Source: an uncultured Eggerthella sp. (GTDB lineage Bacteria > Actinomycetota > Coriobacteriia > Coriobacteriales > Eggerthellaceae). From it: a DNA stretch of 64,000 nucleotides. The notes under the pieces are model-generated. The model worked only from the letters and a program-made list of their open reading frames with translations. It had not been told where the DNA came from and did no database searches. Below are positions 36,195 to 44,460 of this stretch, piece after piece; the first letter of the stretch is position 1; every line of letters starts with the position of its first letter. A program made the translations under genes and the position numbers. Location: the NCBI GenBank assembly GCA_900540345.1, contig UQFK01000001.1, positions 124,001 through 188,000 on the forward strand, in the 5' to 3' direction.

Positions 36195-36866
36195 CTATTG
36201 AGCGGCGCTATTCTTTAAAACACCCTCAGACCAAGTGATCAGTTGGTTCGAAAGTTCCTTGGCAGCGTCCTTCTCGATCCCTGTTTCGTAAGTATCAAGG
36301 AAATCGCGCTCCTGCTCTCCTGCAAGCTCGCGCATACGCGCCCTGCTTGCTGGATATTCGCCAGTTTTCGCAAACTGAAGCGCACGCAGCACAAAGAATG
36401 AAGACTTAAGACACGCTCCAAGAAGAGGGATAAGGTTTTCCTCTTCAAAGACACATGCATGAACGAGCACATGATAGATCTCGGCAGCTCCAGCTTTTGC
36501 CGAATCCAACGCGTCTTCAGCGGTAAAAGCAGTATTCATGAAATCGAACGAACCGAAGAACACCCGCGTGTCTTCAATAAGATTGAAAACGTCATAGCGT
36601 GGCCAATGAGCAAGCACCTCAGGAGAGCCTATAAAACCGCAAGCAAGTTCAGCATGCGGCAAAGAGGCAATGACGCCCTGGTAGCATGCCAGATCATCTG
36701 CGCTCAATGCATCGACCACCACCACCGCATCAATGTCGCTTCCTTCACGCGCTTCACCCCGAGCACGACTCCCTTGCAACCCCACCAAGATGAGTCGCGA
36801 TCCGAAAGCCTGATCGAGAGATCTCGTAAGATCTTCCATCCATGTCTCTATATCAAGCTCGTTCAT
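36195..36866 (-). CDS. Nucleotidyltransferase-domain protein, MNT-HEPN-like fusion
   Basis: A 223-residue protein. Residues 10-100 are a small nucleotidyltransferase domain with GSRARGEAREGSDIDAVVVV (the GS and DxD pair that hold metal and NTP). Residues 110-220 are all-helical and resemble HEPN-type or AadA-like C-terminal domains. Proteins with the two parts in one chain include aminoglycoside adenylyltransferases and relatives of MNT/HEPN toxin-antitoxin pairs. No drug-specific motif is seen and no partner gene is next to it. AAAGGGAG precedes ATG. It converges on cca with 20 bases between. Confidence 0.6.
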   Translation of the reverse strand: MNELDIETWMEDLTRSLDQAFGSRLILVGLQGSRARGEAREGSDIDAVVVVDALSADDLACYQGVIASLPHAELACGFIGSPEVLAHWPRYDVFNLIEDTRVFFGSFDFMNTAFTAEDALDSAKAGAAEIYHVLVHACVFEEENLIPLLGACLKSSFFVLRALQFAKTGEYPASRARMRELAGEQERDFLDTYETGIEKDAAKELSNQLITWSEGVLKNSAAQ

Positions 36867-37015
36867 CGTCTCCCTTTCTTTGTTTTGAGCTCATATCGCT
36901 TGAATCCAGATCTCTTTTATACGATCGAGCTTACAACATGCGTTGTTGGCTTGCTAACGGCAGTGGTCAAGACCATACCCATAGCGCGGAGTAAGCGCTC
37001 TTGTAAAAAGTCCGT

Positions 37016-37930
37016 CTATCCTTTCTGAGGAACGACAGTATCCAAATGCCAGCCATGGTTCACGGGACCATGACCATTGCCAAGTTTAAGATCATGCGCA
37101 AGCGCCTGGGTCAGATAGAACTTCGCACGTTTGACCGCGTCAACCAATTCGCATCCTTCAGCTAGGTAACATGCGATCGCCGAAGAGAGCGTACAGCCCG
37201 TGCCATGAGTATTCTCTGTGGCAATGCGTGGTTCGCAGAGCCAAAATTCGGTTCCCTCTTCCGTAAGCAACAGATCATACGCATGGCCCGACTCGAAGAG
37301 CTGATCGCTCAAGAACTCCGATGCGGAATCGGTATTGTACGCTGATCCTTCATGAGGGAGATGTGCCTGCATGGACTCTTCTCCATCCCCAAAGCTCTCA
37401 AGATGACCACCCTTCACCAGCACAGCACGCGCACCAAGCTGTTGAATAGCATGAGCAGCCTCCACCATCTGTTGCGGTTTGGCGATAGAGATTCCGCTGA
37501 AGACTTCTGCCTCGATCAGGTTCGGTGTGAGCACCTTTGCAAGCGGGAACAGATCGCGAACCAAGCTCTGCGCCACATCATCAGAAGCAAGTGAAGCACC
37601 GCTCGTTGCGATCATTACCGGGTCGAGTACGATATTCTTTGCCTGATAAGCGTGCAACGATTCTGCGATAGTCTTGATCAGTGCAGGATTTGCTACCATA
37701 CCAATCTTGACCGCATCAGGACGAATATCGGCAAAGATCGCTTCAATCTGTTCGGCAAGAAACCCGGGGGTGGTCTCTTGCACCCCGAGCACTCCCATAG
37801 TGTTCTGTGCAGTAAGGGCAGTGATGGCAGACTGGCCATATATTCCCAGCGCAGTCATGGTCTTCAAGTCTGCTTGAATACCTGCGCCCCCACTTGAATC
37901 TGAACCCGCTATAGTCACTACGCTCTTCAT
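37016..37930 (-). CDS. thiD: Hydroxymethylpyrimidine/phosphomethylpyrimidine kinase
   Basis: A 304-residue ribokinase-fold enzyme that phosphorylates HMP twice to HMP diphosphate for thiamine. Marks: AGSDSSGGAGIQADLKTM, GVLGVQETTPGFLAEQ, KIGMVANPAL, LDPVMIATSG, LTPNLIEAEVFSG and the C-terminal catalytic NTHGTGCTLSSAIA. It is somewhat longer than usual, with an extra C-terminal segment GHGPVNHGWHLDTV, a pattern also found in ThiD copies of Gram-positive bacteria. It is the last gene of the thiC-thiE-thiD run. Confidence 0.94.
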   Translation of the reverse strand: MKSVVTIAGSDSSGGAGIQADLKTMTALGIYGQSAITALTAQNTMGVLGVQETTPGFLAEQIEAIFADIRPDAVKIGMVANPALIKTIAESLHAYQAKNIVLDPVMIATSGASLASDDVAQSLVRDLFPLAKVLTPNLIEAEVFSGISIAKPQQMVEAAHAIQQLGARAVLVKGGHLESFGDGEESMQAHLPHEGSAYNTDSASEFLSDQLFESGHAYDLLLTEEGTEFWLCEPRIATENTHGTGCTLSSAIACYLAEGCELVDAVKRAKFYLTQALAHDLKLGNGHGPVNHGWHLDTVVPQKG

Positions 37931-37997
37931 TGCTACCCCATCTCTTACTCTCGGATCATTCGCGCACCGCGCGCTTCTTCACCTTATGAGCAAAACC

Positions 37998-38648
37998 TTA
38001 AAATGCTTCCGCGACATGAGCCAAGCGCTTGACGGCAGCTGCAAGATTATCCTCTGCGAAGATCGCTGAAACCACCGCAATACCAGCAATACCACTTCCT
38101 ACGAGGTCTCTCGCATTGTCTGCCGTGATCCCTCCAATAGCAACCACCGGAATCGAAACGGCCGCGCAGATCTGACGCAACACCTCATGATCTATGGTCC
38201 AGGTGTCTTGTTTGGTTGAAGTAGGAAACACCGCCCCTACCCCCAGATAATCCGCACCATCAGCCTGCGCCTTGCATGCCTGATCGAGCGTCTTAGCAGT
38301 AACACCAATAAGAGCCTGATCGCCCAGCAAATGGCGAGCCTCAACACAAGAAATATCATCTTGTCCGATATGCACGCCATCAGCACCAATACGTAGTGCC
38401 AGCTCAACATCATCGTCGATCAAGAAAGGAATCCCCGCACGCGCGCATACCTTCTGCGCCTCGCGTGCAAGCGCTTCACGCTCTTTTGCTGAAGCCTCTT
38501 TTTCACGAAGTTGCACGCACGTGACGCCCGGTACCGAAAGCGCTTCGGTAAGCGCTTCTTCAAAGCTACGCCCTGCAAGCCAAAAACGATCGGTAACTGC
38601 ATAGAGCCTTAAGGCGTCACGAATCTCTTCTTTGGTCCAACTCTTCAT
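37998..38648 (-). CDS. thiE: Thiamine-phosphate synthase
   Basis: A 216-residue TIM-barrel enzyme joining HMP diphosphate to the thiazole phosphate. Visible are LYAVTDRFW, CVQLREKEAS, FLIDDDVELALRIGADGVHIGQDD, YLGVGAVFPTSTKQD and VVAIGGITADNARD, all typical. ATG 38648 is chosen, with AAGG 9 bases before it. It lies between thiC and thiD on the same strand with gaps of 54 and 67 bases. No thiazole-making gene (thiG, thiS, thiH, thiF) is in the window, so the thiazole must come from elsewhere or be salvaged. Confidence 0.95.
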   Translation of the reverse strand: MKSWTKEEIRDALRLYAVTDRFWLAGRSFEEALTEALSVPGVTCVQLREKEASAKEREALAREAQKVCARAGIPFLIDDDVELALRIGADGVHIGQDDISCVEARHLLGDQALIGVTAKTLDQACKAQADGADYLGVGAVFPTSTKQDTWTIDHEVLRQICAAVSIPVVAIGGITADNARDLVGSGIAGIAVVSAIFAEDNLAAAVKRLAHVAEAF

Positions 38649-38702
38649 GAAATAAAACCTTGATCGATACAAGCGCGTACGAGCCGCTCGGTCGGCGTGA
38701 TC

Positions 38703-40010
38703 CTAGTATTCATCACCCAGGTCGATAACAAGACCATCCATGATGGTGTTTACCGTACGAACCGCACACATCTTGCCACACATCGTGCATGATTCTTCAT
38801 TCGAAGGAGGTGCGCTCTCGAAATACTCGCGCGGCTTCACTGGGTCGATAGCCAACGCAAACATCTCTTCCCAATCAAAGCGACGACGCGCGTCACTCAT
38901 GCGATCGTCACGCTGACGAGCGCCGGGAATACCTTTGGCAATATCAGCTGCATGCGCAGCGATCTTCGTCGCTACCAACCCTTCGCGAACATCTGCAACA
39001 TCAGGCAGGCGCAGATGTTCAGCAGGTGTCACATAGCATAGAAAGTCTGCACCTGAGCTTGCCGCTAGAGCGCCGCCGATAGCAGCGGTGATGTGGTCGT
39101 AACCTGGCGCAATATCGGTCACGAGCGGTCCGAGCACATAAAACGGCGCATTATGACACAAACGCTTCTCAAGTTTCATGTTCGCTGCGATCTCGTCGAT
39201 GGCCATATGACCAGGTCCTTCGACCATCACCTGCACACCTGCATCCCACGCACGTTTCGTAAGCTTGCCGATCTCAATCAGCTCTGCAATCTGACCCGCG
39301 TCAGTTGCATCATAGCCACATCCAGGACGCATCGCATCTCCAATGCTGATGGTGACATCATGCTCATGAAGAATCTCGAGCACATCATCGTAGTATTCAT
39401 AGAAGGGGTTTTCTCTGCCCGTCGCCTCCATCCATGCAAAGATGAGCGAGCCGCCACGCGAAACGATGTTCATCAGACGTCCCGTCTCTTTGAAAGACTC
39501 GATAACGCGCCTGTTCATGCCAGCATGGATGGTGACAAAATCAACACCATCTTCAGCATGACGACGCACCACCTCAAGGAAATCTTCTGGCGTAATGGAA
39601 ATAAGCGCTTTCTCCAGGTAACCGATGGCATCATACATCGGCACGGTGCCGATCATGACTGGCGCCATTTTGATCAGTTGAGTACGAAACTCCTGCGTCT
39701 TACCATGGTTTGAAAGATCCATGATGCCCTCAGCACCCAGTTCGAGCGCGACACGCACTTTTTCGAGCTCAACCTCAGGATCGATAAGATCGCCTGAAAT
39801 TCCCAAATTCACATTCACTTTTGTACGAAGTCCCGATCCCACACCTTCAGGATCGAGGTTCTTATGATTGACATTCGATGGTATAGCGATGGTGCCCGCC
39901 GCTACTCCAGCACGAATCTCTTCAGCGCTCTTGTGCTCCTTTTCAGCAACACGCTGCATAGCTGGTGTGATGATTCCTTGCCGAGCGGCATCAATTTGCG
40001 TGATCGTCAT
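38703..40010 (-). CDS. thiC: Phosphomethylpyrimidine synthase (HMP-P synthase)
   Basis: A 435-residue radical SAM enzyme that rearranges AIR to HMP phosphate. It is the shorter Gram-positive form. The cluster motif at the C-terminus is [13 protein letters not shown] (CxxCxxxxC). Other marks are [43 protein letters not shown] and [12 protein letters not shown]. The first gene after a TPP riboswitch whose 3' end lies on the ribosome site GGGAA before ATG 40010, so translation should be shut off when thiamine diphosphate is high. Confidence 0.96.
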   Translation of the reverse strand: MTITQIDAARQGIITPAMQRVAEKEHKSAEEIRAGVAAGTIAIPSNVNHKNLDPEGVGSGLRTKVNVNLGISGDLIDPEVELEKVRVALELGAEGIMDLSNHGKTQEFRTQLIKMAPVMIGTVPMYDAIGYLEKALISITPEDFLEVVRRHAEDGVDFVTIHAGMNRRVIESFKETGRLMNIVSRGGSLIFAWMEATGRENPFYEYYDDVLEILHEHDVTISIGDAMRPGCGYDATDAGQIAELIEIGKLTKRAWDAGVQVMVEGPGHMAIDEIAANMKLEKRLCHNAPFYVLGPLVTDIAPGYDHITAAIGGALAASSGADFLCYVTPAEHLRLPDVADVREGLVATKIAAHAADIAKGIPGARQRDDRMSDARRRFDWEEMFALAIDPVKPREYFESAPPSNEESCTMCGKMCAVRTVNTIMDGLVIDLGDEY

Positions 40011-40017
40011 GATCGGA

Positions 40018-40115
40018 TTCCCTTCGTTGGCATTATCCAGACAGGTTCATCGGGTCGGAGTCGTGCTCCCTCTCAGCCGCGCGGCGCGACATCGCGCCGG
40101 TCGAGCTCCCCGTAT
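40018..40115 (-). promoter_or_regulatory. TPP (THI-box) riboswitch before thiC
   Basis: On the minus strand the conserved THI-box elements occur in order: GGGGAGC, GGCTGAGAGGG, GACCC, GAACCTGTCTGG and ATAATGCCAACGAAGGGAA. The variable P3 stem (GGCGCGATGTCGCGCC) lies between. The last element overlaps the thiC ribosome site, pointing to control of translation. It responds to thiamine diphosphate. Confidence 0.95.
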
Positions 40116-40121
40116 ATGAAA

Positions 40122-40154
40122 GCAAGACAAGCACGTCTTGCATCAATGAGTATA
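40122..40154 (-). promoter_or_regulatory. Candidate thiC promoter -10 box and leader hairpin
   Basis: On the minus strand TATACT (40149-40154) would start RNA near 40142. A GCAAGAC/GTCTTGC hairpin (40122-40141) follows, before the TPP aptamer. No good -35 is visible, and the region touches the 3' end of rnpB. Confidence 0.4.
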
Positions 40155-40167
40155 GCATCGAAAAAAG

Positions 40168-40499
40168 AGAGTGAGCCTGTAAGCCGGGTTCTGTGGTCGG
40201 CAACCATTTATCTCGATTTCGCGTCACCGCGAAACTCTAGCACGCAACCCGAATGCACGGAAAGGCGGCCGTATTGCATTCCTATTTGCGCTTGCTTCAG
40301 ATGGGGTTTACCAAGCCATGCTGTTACCAGCATGCTGGTGCGCTCTTACCGCACCGTTTCAGCTTTTCTTCCAAAGGAAGAGTCTTCTTTTCTGTGGCAC
40401 TATCCGTCGGGTCGCCCCGCCCAGCCGTTAACTGGCATCTTGCCCTTCGAAGCCCGGACTTTCCTCACCGTATACGGCGCGGTTGCCCGGCTCACTCCT
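40168..40499 (-). ncRNA. rnpB: RNase P RNA (bacterial type A)
   Basis: Read on the minus strand: 5' GAGTGAGCCGGGCAACC, then GAGGAAAGTCCGGGCT, AGGGCAAGATGCCAGTTAACGG, the ACAGAAA-type loop of AGTGCCACAGAAAAGAAG, and 3' ACAGAACCCGGCTTACAGG, ending near a run of six T. This set is diagnostic for RNase P RNA, which cuts the 5' leader from tRNA precursors. Boundaries are good to a few bases. It lies between the thiamine riboswitch and the divergent thiamine pyrophosphokinase gene. Confidence 0.95.
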
Positions 40500-40504
40500 A
40501 TGGT

Positions 40505-40513
40505 ATTCTAGCA
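40505..40513 (-). promoter_or_regulatory. Candidate rnpB promoter (extended -10)
   Basis: TGC-TAGAAT on the minus strand lies about 6 bases before the RNase P RNA 5' end, an extended -10 element at correct distance. No clear -35 was found. Confidence 0.45.
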
Positions 40514-40543
40514 AACATCAGCATCACACAGAGGGAGTGTTTC

Positions 40544-41281
40544 ATGCATTCATGCTTGGTGGTGGGGGGTGCACCCACCGAACACCACGGATTAGACCAC
40601 ATCCTTGAAGTCTGCCATTTCGATACGATCTTCGCCGTTGATGGAGGCTTTGCTCCCCTCATGCAGCGCAACATCATCCCCCAAGGGGTGTTCGGCGATT
40701 TTGATTCGCTTGGTTATATTCCCTCGAAACAATCTTTCAAAGCAAAAGGACAAAACACAAAAGGCCAACAGAGTCCCACGCTCACGCAACCCCAGATACA
40801 TGTCTTCGATTCCCACAAAGATTTCACTGATATGGATTGGGCACTCGATCACGCTATAAAGCAAGGATTCACTAATATCGTCATGTGCGATGGGCTCCAC
40901 GAGCGTCTCGACCATTCACTGGGAAACTTGCAATTGATGGCATATGCGGCAAGCCGCGGACAACGCATTTGGGGAATCACAGAAAACGAAGTCGTAATCA
41001 CACTCGATTCGAGTGGAGCTCTTACCGAGCTCATCATCGAACCGGGAGCGAGCGGAACATGCTCAGTCATCTCTCATTCGGACAAGGCTACTGGAATCAC
41101 CGAAGAAGGACTGGAATACGGTTTGCAAGATGCCGAAGTGACAAATCGCGCCTTATGGGGAATCTCAAATGAACTCATCGAAGCCCCTGCGCGCATCTCA
41201 CTTTGCACAGGAAGCGTATGGGTCTTTCTTCCCTTGAAAGAGATCGCGCGCATTTCATACGCAGGCGTGAAGCTCGTCTAA
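40544..41281 (+). CDS. thiN: Thiamine pyrophosphokinase
   Basis: A 245-residue enzyme making thiamine diphosphate from thiamine and ATP. The start SCLVVGGAPTEHHG, FAVDGGF, FGDFDSLG and SHKDFTDMDWALDHA (metal and thiamine site) are typical. A frame runs far upstream through rnpB, but GAGGGAG with 6-base spacing fixes ATG 40544. It completes the thiamine set with thiC, thiE and thiD on the opposite strand, and allows use of imported thiamine. Its stop overlaps the stop of the convergent DUF167 gene by 4 bases. Confidence 0.9.
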   Translation: MHSCLVVGGAPTEHHGLDHILEVCHFDTIFAVDGGFAPLMQRNIIPQGVFGDFDSLGYIPSKQSFKAKGQNTKGQQSPTLTQPQIHVFDSHKDFTDMDWALDHAIKQGFTNIVMCDGLHERLDHSLGNLQLMAYAASRGQRIWGITENEVVITLDSSGALTELIIEPGASGTCSVISHSDKATGITEEGLEYGLQDAEVTNRALWGISNELIEAPARISLCTGSVWVFLPLKEIARISYAGVKLV

Positions 41282-41574
41282 TCGAGTACAGGCAACCCTG
41301 CTAGCCACTCTTTGATAAGCTTCGCATCAGCCTCAATGCTCAAACGTTTATGACGACTTGTCTGGCCCTGCACAACTTCAACCTTTGATTTCGCTATGCC
41401 GATCTCAGATGCGACCAATTTGCATAAAGCTTTGTTCGCCTTCCCATTGTCTGGCGCAGCAGTAACGCAGGCTTGTACCTCAGAGAGTCCTTCTACGTTC
41501 TTGACCCCTAAAACAGCATCACGCCCCGAACGGGGCGTGAGACGTACAGCAACTTTATAAGATTCGCTTCCCAC
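41278..41574 (-). CDS. DUF167 (YggU-like) protein
   Basis: A 98-residue member of the DUF167/YggU family, function unknown. It shows VRLTPRSGRDAVLGV at the start and the conserved PDNGKANKALCKLVASEIG with SKVEVVQGQTSRHKRL. The start is GTG 41574, 6 bases after the divIVA stop, so it is translated with divIVA. YggU often accompanies YggS and YggT, as here. A perfect hairpin lies near the start of the coding region. Confidence 0.85.
   Translation of the reverse strand: MGSESYKVAVRLTPRSGRDAVLGVKNVEGLSEVQACVTAAPDNGKANKALCKLVASEIGIAKSKVEVVQGQTSRHKRLSIEADAKLIKEWLAGLPVLD
41519..41540 (-). other. Perfect GC-rich hairpin inside the DUF167 gene start
   Basis: TCACGCCCC (41519-41527) and GGGGCGTGA (41532-41540) pair over 9 bp with a 4-base loop. 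On the minus strand it lies about 35-55 bases into the gene and is followed by TGCTGTTTTAG, a weak terminator-like tail. It could reduce read-through after divIVA. Confidence 0.4.
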
Positions 41575-41580
41575 GGATCA

Positions 41581-42357
41581 TTAGTCGATCTCGTCGAAAG
41601 TAAAGGAGTCATCCGCATCTCCGTAACCCGAAAGATCCTTCGAAGACTGAGAGGGCTTCGGAGGTGCTGGGCTTGAAACTGCTGGGTTGACCGTTGGAGT
41701 GGTATAGGTTGCCGTCGAAGGAGACGGATTCCACTTTTTGGTATTCGGCGTGCTGATCGATTCTTCTTCAAGCAACTCATCAGGAATAACGATATCTGAG
41801 GTGTTATCGCCGCCGATCTCGGTAAGACGCTTGGTCGATGCAGCAATGAAATCTTTGAGCATCTCTTGATACTGCTCGCGTACCTTTTCACGGCTGACCG
41901 TAAGTTCGCTGATCTGCTCGATGATACGCTGCTTTTCAGCTCCTGCCTTATCGAGAATACGCTGACCTTCTTCTTCAGCGTTACGACGAATGTTCTCGCC
42001 ATCAGTGCGCGCTTTAGAGACGATTTCGTCTGCCGTGCGCTGAGCAATAATAAGCGCTTGGGCGATAGCGTTGTCTTCGCTCTTGCGCTCAGTGAGCTGA
42101 GACTCGAGCTCGGCGATGCGATCGTCCTTTTCAGCAAGCTTTGCAGCATCCTCAGAAACAGCCGCATCTTGAGAGGAAGTGCCTGCAGGTGCACTCTGAG
42201 CCTCCGCTAATTGGGTGCGAAGACGAGCGATCTCGTTATTGAGCACGTCGATCTCATCGGAAACATGCTCCAGAAACACATCTACTTCATCAACATCATA
42301 GCCACGACGTTCGATCTTGAAGCTCTGCTGTTGGATATCTTCGGATGTAATCGCCAT
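41581..42357 (-). CDS. divIVA: DivIVA domain protein
   Basis: A 258-residue coiled-coil protein that marks curved membranes at poles and septa and guides growth or division in Gram-positives. The N-terminal DivIVA domain (ITSEDIQQQSFKIERRGYDVDEVDVFLEHV) is followed by coiled coil (about 30-190) and a Ser/Pro/Thr-rich linker with an acidic end. GAGAGG precedes ATG. It is the last-but-one gene of the cluster yggS-sepF-yggT-divIVA-yggU, the order typical for Gram-positive division genes. Confidence 0.93.
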   Translation of the reverse strand: MAITSEDIQQQSFKIERRGYDVDEVDVFLEHVSDEIDVLNNEIARLRTQLAEAQSAPAGTSSQDAAVSEDAAKLAEKDDRIAELESQLTERKSEDNAIAQALIIAQRTADEIVSKARTDGENIRRNAEEEGQRILDKAGAEKQRIIEQISELTVSREKVREQYQEMLKDFIAASTKRLTEIGGDNTSDIVIPDELLEEESISTPNTKKWNPSPSTATYTTPTVNPAVSSPAPPKPSQSSKDLSGYGDADDSFTFDEID

Positions 42358-42388
42358 AACGACCTCTCTTGCCTGATAATACGCGAAC

Positions 42389-42643
42389 TTAGAACAATGA
42401 TACTATAAATCGTACTCCGAACTGTAGCACAAGTAGTGCAATTATAGGGGTAATGTCGATCATCCCTCCAATTGGGGGAATAAGACGTTTGAAGAGATTC
42501 AGAAACGGATCACAGATCTTGCCAAGGGCATTGCGCACGTCCTGAACCACGCCACCGATGGGAAACCACGACATCAGCACATAGATGACGATAACCAAAC
42601 TATACGCATCCGAAAGCGAAACGAGAATATGCTGCCAGCTCAC
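42389..42643 (-). CDS. YggT family membrane protein
   Basis: An 84-residue protein with two membrane segments (about 8-25 and 58-80). It shows YVLMSWFPIGG and DPFLNLFKRLIPPIGGMIDITPIIALLV, the YggT signature. The start is GTG 42643 after AAAGGA. It lies between sepF and divIVA. The family's role is unclear, with suggested links to membrane potential and to division-site proteins in Gram-positives. Confidence 0.9.
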   Translation of the reverse strand: MSWQHILVSLSDAYSLVIVIYVLMSWFPIGGVVQDVRNALGKICDPFLNLFKRLIPPIGGMIDITPIIALLVLQFGVRFIVSLF

Positions 42644-42680
42644 GTTAAATCCTTTCGCATCGATCGATGTTCATACCGCA

Positions 42681-43601
42681 TTAGAGGATATGCTTTAGGC
42701 GCAACTGATCACGCTCGACCAAAGTGAGCTTCCCAGATTGCGTGATGGAAAATACTTGAGGTGCCTCATAGGTGATCTGCATATCGAGCGCGGCAACCAC
42801 GCCAAACGCAAAATCGAGAACACGCTTCGAAAGACCGGCGTTCACATACTTCAAATTCAAGATAACAACGCTTCCGTCTTTGAGCATAGCAACAATATTG
42901 ACCGCTTCCTCGAAGTTCTTCGGTTCGAATATCTCGATCTTGCGCGAGAAACGCCCACCGATGCTCGAAGCATGATCGTTTGCAGCTGAAGCAGTCTGCG
43001 CCGTGCCATCAGTAGGCGTGAAAAGCCCATCGAGACCCGTCGAGCCTGTAGAAGGCATGACCGCGGTCTTCTCGACGTTCTGACGCTGATACGGTGAGAC
43101 GAAATCTCGATAACTCGTATCAGCACGATCGAAGCCAAATCCTTCGGTGTAATCGCGCTCTGCTTGATCGGAAGCAACCGTGATGCGCGAAGTCGAACGC
43201 GAGGAAAACCGTGTATCTGCTGTGCTGGAGAGATACCCTGGAACCGAAGAGCTGGTCGGGACCCCGTGGTCGGAAGACGACCCTGGTGTCATAACTCCAT
43301 AAGCAGAGGTTGTATTCTGGATGTCGTCCAAGGAGACGAGCTTAGGTGAACGCGTACGATACGTATCACGCGTCGTGTAACTGTCTGAATAAGCATCGTC
43401 ATAGCTATTCGTGGCATAGGATTCATCGAAACCGTACTCGCCATAATCATCGAAACCGTCGTCGTAGCCCAGCTCGTCATACGCATAATCTTCTTCTACG
43501 TATTCATCACGATCGGCAGCGCGCGATGAGCCGAAATTCAGTTTATCCTTGATACTCTCAACGAGATTTCCAGCAGATCTTGAGGGATTAGGAAAATCCA
43601 T
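42681..43601 (-). CDS. sepF: Cell division protein SepF with long acidic N-terminal region
   Basis: A 306-residue SepF. The core (about 220-291, KIEIFEPKNFEEAVNIV and VVILNLKYVNAGLSKRVLDF) forms the FtsZ-binding fold. In actinobacteria SepF is the membrane anchor of FtsZ in place of FtsA, which fits the absence of ftsA here. Between a short helix at residues 11-23 and the core lies a 195-residue linker; residues 32-78 are mostly Asp, Glu and Tyr. Usual SepF is 140-220 residues, so this linker is long. It lies after yggS and before yggT. Confidence 0.93.
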   Translation of the reverse strand: MDFPNPSRSAGNLVESIKDKLNFGSSRAADRDEYVEEDYAYDELGYDDGFDDYGEYGFDESYATNSYDDAYSDSYTTRDTYRTRSPKLVSLDDIQNTTSAYGVMTPGSSSDHGVPTSSSVPGYLSSTADTRFSSRSTSRITVASDQAERDYTEGFGFDRADTSYRDFVSPYQRQNVEKTAVMPSTGSTGLDGLFTPTDGTAQTASAANDHASSIGGRFSRKIEIFEPKNFEEAVNIVAMLKDGSVVILNLKYVNAGLSKRVLDFAFGVVAALDMQITYEAPQVFSITQSGKLTLVERDQLRLKHIL

Positions 43602-43671
43602 AACACCTTTCTTTCATCGCAACCTTCTTACTTGAACGCAGAACGCTGAAGGCGCGATTGCCAAACCTGTC

Positions 43672-44364
43672 TTATTCAAACGAACTATCAAAGATAGCTC
43701 GTCCGACCCTTATTATAGTAGAGCCTCGTTCGATCGCCTGTGGCCAGTCTTCGGTCATACCCATAGAAATATCAGACAACGTGACATCTATTCCCTTGTC
43801 ATCGAGTTGACGTTGCAGATCGTCACGGAGAGACACAAGCCCACTGAAAGACGATTCGATTGCGTCTTCATCGGCACGTGGCGCCATGGTCATGAGTCCC
43901 TGGATACGCACAGCAAGAAGGCCTGCCGCCTCTTCGATAACCGAGAGAACCTCGCTCGGATGAAAGCCGCTTTTGGAAGACTCACCTGAAACGTTCACCT
44001 CAAGCAGCACAGGTTGCACCTTATCGATCTTCGCTGCTGCCCTATCGATCTTTGCAAGATGCTCAGCCTTGCTGACTGAATGGATCAGATCGGCTGCTGA
44101 AACAATATCGGGGATCCTTCGTGATTGGATATTACCGATGAAATGCCACTGTTGATCGGGAAATGCAGCGCTCTTGCGCAAAAGTTCGTCAGGACGATTC
44201 TCTCCAAACGCATGGGCTCCGGCTTCGATAGCTTCTTGAACCTGGTCGAGATCGACTGTCTTCGATACTGCAAGAAGCAAAACTTCTTCTGGTCTTCGTC
44301 CTGCCCGCGTACAAGCAACATCGACTTCCTTACGGACATGTATATAACGATCTTTCGTTGACAT
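43672..44364 (-). CDS. YggS/PLPBP family pyridoxal phosphate homeostasis protein
   Basis: A 230-residue alanine-racemase-fold protein that binds PLP and keeps vitamin B6 and amino-acid pools balanced. The PLP lysine is in LLLAVSKTVD; AFGENRPDEL, WHFIGNIQSRR, LLEVNVSGESSKSGF and DISMGMTEDWPQAIERGST are conserved. The frame begins further upstream, but AAGGAG supports ATG 44364. Placed between pgeF and sepF, its usual place in Gram-positive division clusters. Confidence 0.93.
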   Translation of the reverse strand: MSTKDRYIHVRKEVDVACTRAGRRPEEVLLLAVSKTVDLDQVQEAIEAGAHAFGENRPDELLRKSAAFPDQQWHFIGNIQSRRIPDIVSAADLIHSVSKAEHLAKIDRAAAKIDKVQPVLLEVNVSGESSKSGFHPSEVLSVIEEAAGLLAVRIQGLMTMAPRADEDAIESSFSGLVSLRDDLQRQLDDKGIDVTLSDISMGMTEDWPQAIERGSTIIRVGRAIFDSSFE

Positions 44365-44460
44365 GAGCAGCACTCCTTGATGATATGCCCTGTGAATGAC
44401 GTGCTTTTTCACTATAGCGCACGATGAGCAATGCACGAACTTTGCTACACGCTTGTTGAT

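Noticed and set aside
36930..37015. Possible terminator after thiD
   Set aside because: A short AGCGC/GCGCT repeat is present but with no T-run on the correct side.
40253..40543. Upstream extension of the thiN reading frame
   Set aside because: It runs through the rnpB RNA gene on the other strand; the Shine-Dalgarno and homology put the start at 40544.
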